Of a stretch of DNA of 63,004 nucleotides, positions 55,443-61,934 are shown piece by piece. The notes under the pieces are model-generated. The model ran no database searches, had not been told where the DNA came from, and saw nothing but the letters and a program-made list of their open reading frames with translations. Source of the DNA: Chloroflexota bacterium (GTDB taxonomy: Bacteria; Chloroflexota; Anaerolineae; UBA4142); NCBI GenBank assembly GCA_016865935.1, contig VGOB01000002.1, positions 1 to 63,004 of the forward strand, in the 5' to 3' direction. A program made the position numbers and the translations under genes. Each line of letters starts with the position of its first letter. The first letter of the stretch is position 1.

Positions 55443-55520
55443 GAGTGGAAAGACAAGGTGGCAAGGAGACAAGGAGACAAGGAGAAATTGTCACCTTGTC
55501 GCCCTGTCTCCTTGTCTCAA
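55443..55520. repeat. Inverted word-repeat, word AAGGAGACAAGG / CCTTGTCTCC
   Basis: GGCAAGGAGACAAGGAGACA pairs with TGTCACCTTGTCGCCCTGTC and CTCCTTGTCTC. Its right part overlaps the end of pxpA and encodes that protein's tail. Confidence 0.86.
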
Positions 55521-56270
55521 TGAGGAAATCACTATGCTGTTCTGTTCCAAAGCATCGCGCACCGCGCGCAAAATTTCCACCGCGCCAGGCGAATCGCCGT
55601 GAACACAGAGCGTATCCACCGGCATCGCGATCGTTTCACCATTGGGCGTCGTCACGGTTTGCGTGCGCGCCATTTGCAACGCCTGCGCCGCCGCGCGACG
55701 CGGATCGTCAATCAGCGCGCCCGGTTCGCGGCGCGAACGGAGCGTGCCATCGCGATTGTACGCGCGGTCGGCGAACCCTTCGCGCGCAAAGCGGATGCCT
55801 TGCTCGCGCGCCGCGTGTTCCATCGCCGCGCCGGGTTGCCCGACGAGAATCAAGTTCGCGTCGAAACGCGCGATGGCGCGCGCAATCGCGTTGGCAATCG
55901 GCGGGCGCGTTGCGGCGAGGTTGTAGAGCGCGCCGTGCGGCTTGATATGCGCGAGCGTCGCGCCTTCCGCGCGCGCGAACGCGGCAAGCGCGCCGATTTG
56001 GTACAGCACGTCGTTTTCGATCTCGTCCGGCGTCGCGTCGAGCGCGCGGCGACCAAAGCCGACGAGATCAGCAAAGCCGGGATGCGCGCCTAGCGCGACG
56101 CCGTGCTGAATCGCGAGGCGGACGGTGCGCGCGATCACCTGCGGATCGCCCGCGTGAAAACCGCACGCGATATTCGCGGAGGTGATGAGCGGCATAATTG
56201 CCGCGTCGCTGCCAAGCGTGTACGCGCCGAAACTTTCGCCAAGATCGCAGTTCAAGTCAATTCGCATCAT
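55491..56270 (-). CDS. pxpA: 5-oxoprolinase subunit A (PxpA, LamB/YcsF family)
   Basis: A 259-residue LamB/YcsF protein. Motifs: '[20 protein letters not shown]', '[20 protein letters not shown]', '[20 protein letters not shown]', '[13 protein letters not shown]' and '[20 protein letters not shown]', all family hallmarks. The last ~12 residues ([11 protein letters not shown]) are encoded by the ACAAGG repeat and replace the usual end. The promoter at 56280-56307 leaves almost no leader, so translation may be leaderless. First gene of pxpABC. Confidence 0.93.
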   Translation of the reverse strand: MMRIDLNCDLGESFGAYTLGSDAAIMPLITSANIACGFHAGDPQVIARTVRLAIQHGVALGAHPGFADLVGFGRRALDATPDEIENDVLYQIGALAAFARAEGATLAHIKPHGALYNLAATRPPIANAIARAIARFDANLILVGQPGAAMEHAAREQGIRFAREGFADRAYNRDGTLRSRREPGALIDDPRRAAAQALQMARTQTVTTPNGETIAMPVDTLCVHGDSPGAVEILRAVRDALEQNSIVISSLRQGDRATR

Positions 56271-56279
56271 CGTAGATGC

Positions 56280-56307
56280 AGTATAATCGAGTTGGCGTGT
56301 ACGTCAA
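56280..56307 (-). promoter_or_regulatory. Promoter of pxpABC, nearly leaderless
   Basis: Minus strand TTGACG, 16-base spacer, TATACT, nine bases before the ATG at 56270. Confidence 0.7.
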
Positions 56308-56507
56308 AACAGTCCGCGAACCAACAACAGAAATCCGAAGATCGCGAGCGGAATGCCGATGATCGCGCCGATGACCGTGAGACTGACGAGCACACCGACG
56401 ATCAGCAACACGAGCCCCAGGATGATCGCGATGAGCCGTCCGGTCAGTTCGAAGATCAGGGTGACCAATCGCCAGACGGCGCGGAATGGAAGTAGGAGAA
56501 TGGACAT
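56304..56507 (-). CDS. Small two-helix membrane protein
   Basis: A 67-residue protein with a short amphipathic start ('MSILLLPFRAVWRLVTLIFE') and two hydrophobic stretches ('LIAIILGLVLLIVGVLVSL' and 'IGAIIGIPLAIFGFLLLV'). Family not recognised, though small membrane proteins of this kind often lie beside PspC genes. The ATG at 56507 has GAGGA upstream; a GTG four codons earlier is less good. It probably forms a unit with the PspC gene upstream (a TGTCATTGCGAG element lies between). Confidence 0.68.
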   Translation of the reverse strand: MSILLLPFRAVWRLVTLIFELTGRLIAIILGLVLLIVGVLVSLTVIGAIIGIPLAIFGFLLLVRGLF

Positions 56508-56519
56508 TACATTCCTCAC

Positions 56520-56603
56520 GTGTCATTGCGAGGAGCGTTTTCCGCGACGAAGCAATCCCCAACCTGCAACGTGGAGATTGCTTCGCTCCGCTCGCAATGA
56601 CAC
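56520..56603. mobile_element. TGTCATTGCGAG palindromic element, intergenic copy
   Basis: An 84-bp element with the 13-bp ends GTGTCATTGCGAG / CTCGCAATGACAC and internal GAAGCAATCCCC / GGAGATTGCTTC. It sits between the PspC and small membrane protein genes. Shorter relative of the element in the hydrogenase peptidase gene. Confidence 0.86.
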
Positions 56604-56607
56604 CTGG

Positions 56608-56808
56608 TTACGGATTTTTCAACTCGTCTTTGTACGGCGCGATGAGCCACAGGACGAGATAGATGATCGCGCCCGCGCCGCCCCAAATTGTCAGCAAGAC
56701 GAAAACCAAACGCACGATGGTTGGGTCAATGTCGAGTAATTCACCCAAGCCCGCGCAAACACCGCCCAACATTTTTTCGGTTCTGCTTCGATACAATCGG
56801 CGTGCCAT
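56608..56808 (-). CDS. PspC domain protein
   Basis: A 66-residue PspC-domain membrane protein: 'RLYRSRTEKMLGGVCAGLGE', 'LLDIDPTIVRLVFVLLTIWG' and 'GAGAIIYLVLWLIAPYK'. PspC-like proteins take part in membrane-stress responses or interact with envelope stress regulators. The start at 56808 is fixed by GGAGGTTGAA; upstream in-frame codons are repeat-derived. Confidence 0.92.
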   Translation of the reverse strand: MARRLYRSRTEKMLGGVCAGLGELLDIDPTIVRLVFVLLTIWGGAGAIIYLVLWLIAPYKDELKNP

Positions 56809-56824
56809 TTCAACCTCCATTGAA

Positions 56825-56870
56825 AAACGACGGACGACGGATGACCGCCGACCGCCGCGAGTCTTGAAGG
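56825..56870. repeat. Word-repeat, word ACGACGGACGACGGATGACC
   Basis: ACGACGGACGACGGATGACC continues with GCCGACCGCCG; GGTCGTC family member upstream of the PspC gene. A TTGGTTCATTGGCTCATTGG block follows at 56937-56972. Confidence 0.72.
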
Positions 56871-56976
56871 CGACTAACATTCGCGTCTGTTGCCTTCTCT
56901 TGTATCTACGCCAAACGCGGCATTTGGTTACGCCGCTATTGGTTCATTGGCTCATTGGTCAATTGGCTCATTATTC

Positions 56977-58002
56977 TTATCGCGCCTGTCCGGAATTCGG
57001 ATCGATCATCAAACTGGAAACATCCACCGCTTCGAAATTGGAACCGAGCACGCGGCGAAATTCGGTGACGAGGGTATCGTCGTTCCAGCGCGCGTCCGGC
57101 GCGCCGCTGATGTACCAATCGCTGCCGTTGTCCGCAACGATGATGCCGTAGCGCTTGAACGCCGTCAAGATCACCTGCACCTCCGGCGAGAATGTCGAAA
57201 TGTCGAACGACGATTTCAGGCGAAAGCGTTGTCCCATTGCTGGAGCGTTCGCGTTGTACGGCGATGTGGTGCGATGCCGCGCGTGCCAGGTGTACGTCGC
57301 GTTCGTCGCGCGGATGGTGAAACGGATCGCGTGTTTGATTTCGCCTGCCGCGATTTCATCGTAGCGCACCAAGCCCGGCAAGATCGGCAAGCCCGCCGCG
57401 TCCGCCGAAGTCCAGCCCGCCGGACGCAACGCGTTCGAATTCAGATTCCATTTCGCGCCCGAACCGGCGCTCCACGACGCGCCGCCGTCGTTCGTCGAAG
57501 CGTCGTACACTTCGTACAGCATACAAGTCCCTTGCTGCAAAATCAAAATGTGACGATCGCTCCCCCATTCGCGCAGCGCGCCCGGTGGAATTGGATACGG
57601 TCCCGGATCGCTTTCGCCGGGATAGTAAAACGAAATCGGCACATTCGCTTGCGTGCTGGGAACGATGTTGAACGGAATGCCGATCGGACCGCCATCCCAG
57701 GTGCCGGATCCGAAATCGGGATGCAAGCCCTTGCCCGCGCCGATGAAATTGATGTACGTGTTCGATTGCGGATGCACGGGCAGCGCGTCGACGCGCGCGT
57801 TCCAGATATTGTCGGCGGGGAAGAGCGGGCAACCCGCGAGCGTGGGACCGCTTGCGCCGCGCGCGACGAAGGGCAAATAGATCATCGAGTTGGACGCGGG
57901 CAAGTGCGGCGTCGGATCGGCGCGGAGAGAGTGTAACGGCGCAAGCAGAACGATCAGCGCGCACGCGATCAGGATCAAACGGGATGACAAGCGAGAAATC
58001 AA
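56977..58002 (-). CDS. Exported protein of unknown function with IYLPFVAR motif
   Basis: A 341-residue exported protein. Signal peptide at 1-28, then 'NSMIYLPFVARG' close to the mature N-terminus. Conserved-looking segments: 'GCPLFPADNIWNARVDALPV', 'YINFIGAGKGLHPDFGSGTW', 'WGSDRHILILQQGTCMLYEV', 'IKHAIRFTIRATNATYTWHA' and 'QVILTAFKRYGIIVADNGSD'. I have seen similar unnamed secreted proteins but cannot assign a function. The start is TTG with GGAG eight bases upstream, matched by the promoter at 58035-58062. It follows the PspC gene convergently only through repeats. Confidence 0.75.
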   Translation of the reverse strand: MISRLSSRLILIACALIVLLAPLHSLRADPTPHLPASNSMIYLPFVARGASGPTLAGCPLFPADNIWNARVDALPVHPQSNTYINFIGAGKGLHPDFGSGTWDGGPIGIPFNIVPSTQANVPISFYYPGESDPGPYPIPPGALREWGSDRHILILQQGTCMLYEVYDASTNDGGASWSAGSGAKWNLNSNALRPAGWTSADAAGLPILPGLVRYDEIAAGEIKHAIRFTIRATNATYTWHARHRTTSPYNANAPAMGQRFRLKSSFDISTFSPEVQVILTAFKRYGIIVADNGSDWYISGAPDARWNDDTLVTEFRRVLGSNFEAVDVSSLMIDPNSGQAR

Positions 58003-58034
58003 GCGGCAGTCTCCAGCAGGCGAAAATGATTCTC

Positions 58035-58062
58035 ATTGTACGGCATCGCGTCCGCGCGTCAA
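58035..58062 (-). promoter_or_regulatory. Promoter of the exported protein gene
   Basis: Minus strand TTGACG, 16-base spacer, TACAAT, about 32 bases before the TTG start. The rest of the gap to 58285 holds a TAGAAT (58143) that may drive the ABC transporter operon. Confidence 0.6.
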
Positions 58063-58285
58063 GAGAGGAAGCAGTCCTATCTGGCTGGACATTCGAAGAA
58101 AAACGGCAGTATATCCGATTAGCCAAGCCGGTCAATTTGTGATAGAATATCAGCGAATCTATGCAAACGGTTGCGACGAAATATTCAGGCGCCGAAAGTT
58201 ACCTGGAAAGGGGTGATGTTGATTCGACGATTCGATTTCTCGATTCCGAAGATCCCATAACGAATTTCGAAAAGGAGAAGAACAA

Positions 58286-59446
58286 ATGCGTTCCAAGTTA
58301 CTCGTTTTCCTCGCGTTGGTCGCGCTGGTGATTGTCGCCGCGTGCGCGCCCGCGCCGGCACCTGCGCCGACTGCGGCGCCGCCAACGGCAGCGCCCGCAG
58401 CGCCCAAGCCGACCGATGCACCCAAGCCCACCGATGTGCCCAAGCCGACTGCTGTTCCGCCGACGGCGGCGCCACCGACCGCCGCGCCCAAAGTGCTGAA
58501 AGGCGAACTCAATCTGCTCTGCACCCCACAACAAGTTTGGTGCGAGGGGATGAAGAAAGAGTTCGAAGCCAAGTACCCCGGCGTCACCGTGAATTTTATC
58601 CGTCTGTCCAGCGGCGAGGCGCTCACGCGCATCCGCAACGAAAAAGCGAATCCCCAGTTCGATATTTGGTGGGGCGGTCCGATTGATTCGTTCATCGCCG
58701 CGAAAGCCGAAGGATTGCTCGAACCGTACAAATCTCCCGGTCAAGCCAACATCATCGATCCCAAGTTGATGATGGACAACGATCCCAATCCGCAGTGGGT
58801 TGGCATCTATGTCGGCTCGATTGGATTCGCCACGAATACCAAGCAGACCGCGATCAAGCCGCCGACCTCGTACGAGGATCTGATCAAGCCCGAGATGAAG
58901 GGGCAGATCGCGATCGCGCACCCGGCTTCGTCCGGTACGTCGTACACCTTCATGTGCTCCATTCTTCAGATCAAGGGCGAGAAGGATGGCTGGGAATATA
59001 TGAAAAAGTTCGCGTCGAACGTCTTGATCTGGACCAAGAGTGGCGCTGCCCCCGGCAACAATGTCGGTCTGGGCGAAGCCTCGGTCGGTGTCGTGTTCTC
59101 ACATGACATCGTCAAGAATATTGACGTTGACAAGTTCCCGATGGCGCTGTCCTTCCCGTCCGAAGGGACCGGCTATGAGATCGGCGGGATGGGTCTCATC
59201 AAGGGCGCCAAGAACCCCGAGCTTGCCAAAGCGTGGTACGATTGGGCGCTGGAAGCCAAGACCCAGGAACTGGGCAAAAAGTACACCGCGTATCAAGGGC
59301 TGACGATCAAGGGCGCGCAACCGCCCAAGCCCGAGTTGCTGCAAGTGAAACTCATCAACTATAACTTTGATTATTGCGGCAAGAACAAGACGGCGTTCGT
59401 TGACAAGTTCTCCAACGAAATCGCCGCGGCGGCGCTCGCCAAATAA
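58286..59446 (+). CDS. ABC transporter substrate-binding lipoprotein, iron(III)-type
   Basis: A 386-residue lipoprotein. Signal peptide with lipobox ('ALVIVAAC', Cys20), a long Pro/Ala/Thr linker (about 21-72), then the periplasmic-binding fold: 'LNLLCTPQQVWCEGMKKEFE', 'YPGVTVNFIRLSSGEALTRI', 'FDIWWGGPIDSFIAAKAEGL', 'PTSYEDLIKPEMKGQIAIAH' and 'GGMGLIKGAKNPELAKAWYD'. It resembles FbpA/AfuA-type (iron or similar) binding proteins, by the layout and by the fused permease next to it. AAAGGAG precedes the ATG. First gene of the transporter operon. Confidence 0.93.
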   Translation: MRSKLLVFLALVALVIVAACAPAPAPAPTAAPPTAAPAAPKPTDAPKPTDVPKPTAVPPTAAPPTAAPKVLKGELNLLCTPQQVWCEGMKKEFEAKYPGVTVNFIRLSSGEALTRIRNEKANPQFDIWWGGPIDSFIAAKAEGLLEPYKSPGQANIIDPKLMMDNDPNPQWVGIYVGSIGFATNTKQTAIKPPTSYEDLIKPEMKGQIAIAHPASSGTSYTFMCSILQIKGEKDGWEYMKKFASNVLIWTKSGAAPGNNVGLGEASVGVVFSHDIVKNIDVDKFPMALSFPSEGTGYEIGGMGLIKGAKNPELAKAWYDWALEAKTQELGKKYTAYQGLTIKGAQPPKPELLQVKLINYNFDYCGKNKTAFVDKFSNEIAAAALAK

Positions 59447-59453
59447 AACCTCG

Positions 59454-59482
59454 TGTAGGGGCGGGGTCACCCCGCCCCTACA
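59454..59482. repeat. GTAGGGGCG palindrome, copy 3
   Basis: Perfect 13-bp arms TGTAGGGGCGGGG / CCCCGCCCCTACA with a TCA loop, between the binding-protein and permease genes. It could reduce expression of the downstream genes. Confidence 0.88.
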
Positions 59483-59493
59483 TTGGATTGACT

Positions 59494-61851
59494 ATGACCA
59501 CAGCTACGCTCTCGCGTTCCTCCCCGCTCGACTCGCTCGTCCGACGCTATCGCGAGTACAGACTGATCGCGCGCGATCCCGTGCTCCTGATTGGGTTGCT
59601 CGTCACGGGCGCATTTCTGCTGACGTTCATCGTTTGGCCCCTGGCACGCGTGATCTGGCAGGGCTTTTTCGTCGGCGCGGGCAAGCCGAACGAGGGCGCA
59701 TTCAGTCTGCAGTATTTCCAGTACTATATCGATCCCACCTTCACGGCGCAATACACGCAGATTTTTTGGTGGACGATCACTATGGGCGTCGGCGCGGCGA
59801 TCGGCAGCACGCTCCTCGGTTTTTTGTTCGCGTACACGATGGTGCGCTGCAACATTCCGTTCAAAGGCGTCGTGCATGCGCTCACCCTCGTCCCGACGAT
59901 TTCGCCGCCCTTCGCCATCGCGCTGGCTACGATCCTATTGTTCGGGCGTTCGGGTCTCGTCACCAAAGGTATCCTGAACATTCAATTCAAGCCCGGCGTC
60001 AACGACATTTACGGACTCGACGGCTTGATCTTCGTCCAGATCATCACCTTCTTTCCGGTCGCGTACCTCATCATTCGCGGCTTGCTCGAACGGATCGATC
60101 CTTCGATGGAAGAAGCCGCGCTCGCGCTCGGCGCCAGCAAGTGGCACATTTTTCGCACGATCACACTCCCGTTGCTGACGCCCGGCATCGCCGGCTCGTT
60201 CTTGTTGATGTTCGTCGAATCGCTCGCCGATTTGGGGAATCCGATTTTTATCGGCGGCAACATTACCGTGCTTTCGACGCAAATCTGGATTGCGGTGAAC
60301 GGCGAATTCAATCAACAAAAAGGCGCGGCCTTGTCGCTGATTTTGCTGTTGCCGACCTTGACGGTGTTTCTCCTGCAGCGCTACTGGGTCTCGCGTAAAT
60401 CGTACATCTCCGTCACCGGCAAGCCGACGGGCGGCGGCGCGGGCTTTGTCAAAGAGCCGCTGATTCGCTGGACGTTTATCACCTTGACCTTCCTCGTCCT
60501 TGCTTTGATCGTCGTGCTCTACGGCGCGATCTTCTTCGGCGCGATTACTACGCGGTGGGGGATTGACTATTCGCTCGACTTTTCGCACTTTGCCAGCGCG
60601 TTCGATCGCGGTCTGAAGCCGATTCTCGATACGACCTTCCTCTCCGCGCTCGCCACGCCGATTGCGGGGATTGCCGGAATGATCGTTGCGTTTCTCGTCG
60701 TCCGCAAAACGTTCAGCGGCAAAGAAGCGGTGGATTTCACGTCGAACCTGGGCGGCGCGGTGCCCGGCACGATTCTCGGCATCGGCTACATCATCGCGTT
60801 CATCCAAGCGCCGCTGATCGTCGTCGCGCTGATTTTCGTCGCGCTGGCGTACTATCTCGTTTCATCAAGCGCGAAGAATTTCTGGGCGCGCACCGCGTTG
60901 CTGATGAGCGGCACGCTCATCGGCATTGGGATCAACTTTTTGAATCTCACCGAAAAAGCGCGCCAGCCCTTGCTCGCCAATCCGCTGATCGCGCCATTCG
61001 CTGGTTTGCCGATCATCGATCAGCAAACCTGGATGATGCTACTCGCGGCGATCCTGGTGATAGTTGGGGTTGCGAGTATTTTCTTCGCGGAGCGCAAGGC
61101 GCGGCGCGGCGCGCTGATCGTCCTGATCGTATTGGCGGCGTATTTGCTCTCGCGCCTGTTCATTCAGGACTGGACGCTGCCGCTCGTCGTGTGGGGCAAG
61201 GAACTGGGCGGGATCTATTTCCCGAAAATCTTTGCTAGTCTTGCCGCGTGGATCAATCTTTTCTTCCAACCGCCGCTCGCGATTTTGGGATTCACGTACA
61301 CGGTGATCGCCGGTTTTCTCATCAATACGTGGACGCGCCGCGCGCGCGGGATCGGAATGTTGGCGTTGCTCGCGGTGTGCAGCGCGCTAACGTTCTACGG
61401 CGAGACGCTCGCGCTCGTCGGGTCGCCGTATATCATTCTGGCGGCGTACGCGGTGCGCAGTCTGCCCGCGTCGGTGCGCGCCGGCGTCGCGTCGTTGCAG
61501 CAAATCGATCCTGCGATCGAAGAGGCATCCACGAACCTGGGCGCAGACGCGCAACTGACGTTTCGCCAGGTCACGCTGCCGTTGATTCTGCCCGCATTCG
61601 TCGCCGGGTTGATTTTCAGTTTCGCGCGTCATATGACCTCGCTCTCGGCGATCATTTTCCTGTCGTCTGCCAAGTGGCCCATCCTGACCGCGCTGATTAT
61701 GAGCGAAGTCGAACAAGGCGGTTTCTCGTTATCGGCGGCGTACTCGGTCATTCTGATCGTCATCGTTCTCGCCGCGATCGGCTTGATGTACCTCTGGGCG
61801 GGGCGCGCGTTCCGCACGACCGGGATGGAAACGACGCTGGGAGCAGGATAA
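59494..61851 (+). CDS. Fused ABC permease (FbpB-like) with a large membrane insertion
   Basis: A 785-residue permease with two transport domains in one chain, as in FbpB. The first EAA loop is 'EEAALALGASKWHIFRTITL' (about 205-224); the second is 'EEASTNLGADAQLTFRQVTL' (about 675-694). Usual FbpB proteins have about 550 residues. Here about 200 extra residues, with five or six more helices ('ALLMSGTLIGIGINFLNLT', 'WMMLLAAILVIVGVASIFFA', 'ALIVLIVLAAYLLSRLFI', 'AILGFTYTVIAGFLINTW'), lie inside the second domain between 'GTILGIGYIIAFIQAP' and 'PYIILAAYAVRSLPASVRAG'. ATG at 59494 preferred over a TTG two codons earlier. Confidence 0.9.
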   Translation: MTTATLSRSSPLDSLVRRYREYRLIARDPVLLIGLLVTGAFLLTFIVWPLARVIWQGFFVGAGKPNEGAFSLQYFQYYIDPTFTAQYTQIFWWTITMGVGAAIGSTLLGFLFAYTMVRCNIPFKGVVHALTLVPTISPPFAIALATILLFGRSGLVTKGILNIQFKPGVNDIYGLDGLIFVQIITFFPVAYLIIRGLLERIDPSMEEAALALGASKWHIFRTITLPLLTPGIAGSFLLMFVESLADLGNPIFIGGNITVLSTQIWIAVNGEFNQQKGAALSLILLLPTLTVFLLQRYWVSRKSYISVTGKPTGGGAGFVKEPLIRWTFITLTFLVLALIVVLYGAIFFGAITTRWGIDYSLDFSHFASAFDRGLKPILDTTFLSALATPIAGIAGMIVAFLVVRKTFSGKEAVDFTSNLGGAVPGTILGIGYIIAFIQAPLIVVALIFVALAYYLVSSSAKNFWARTALLMSGTLIGIGINFLNLTEKARQPLLANPLIAPFAGLPIIDQQTWMMLLAAILVIVGVASIFFAERKARRGALIVLIVLAAYLLSRLFIQDWTLPLVVWGKELGGIYFPKIFASLAAWINLFFQPPLAILGFTYTVIAGFLINTWTRRARGIGMLALLAVCSALTFYGETLALVGSPYIILAAYAVRSLPASVRAGVASLQQIDPAIEEASTNLGADAQLTFRQVTLPLILPAFVAGLIFSFARHMTSLSAIIFLSSAKWPILTALIMSEVEQGGFSLSAAYSVILIVIVLAAIGLMYLWAGRAFRTTGMETTLGAG

Positions 61852-61854
61852 AGT

Positions 61855-61923
61855 CAGAAGGCGGAAGGATGAAGGATGAATCTTTTTTCTCTTTCATCCT
61901 TCATCCTTCATCCCTCATCTTTC
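61855..61923. repeat. Inverted word-repeat, word AAGGATGAAGGATGA / TCATCCTTCATCC
   Basis: CGGAAGGATGAAGGATGAAT pairs with TTTCATCCTTCATCCTTCAT. It lies between permease and ATPase genes within the operon and ends just before GGAG of the ATPase gene. Confidence 0.87.
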
Positions 61924-61934
61924 GGAGTTTTGAA

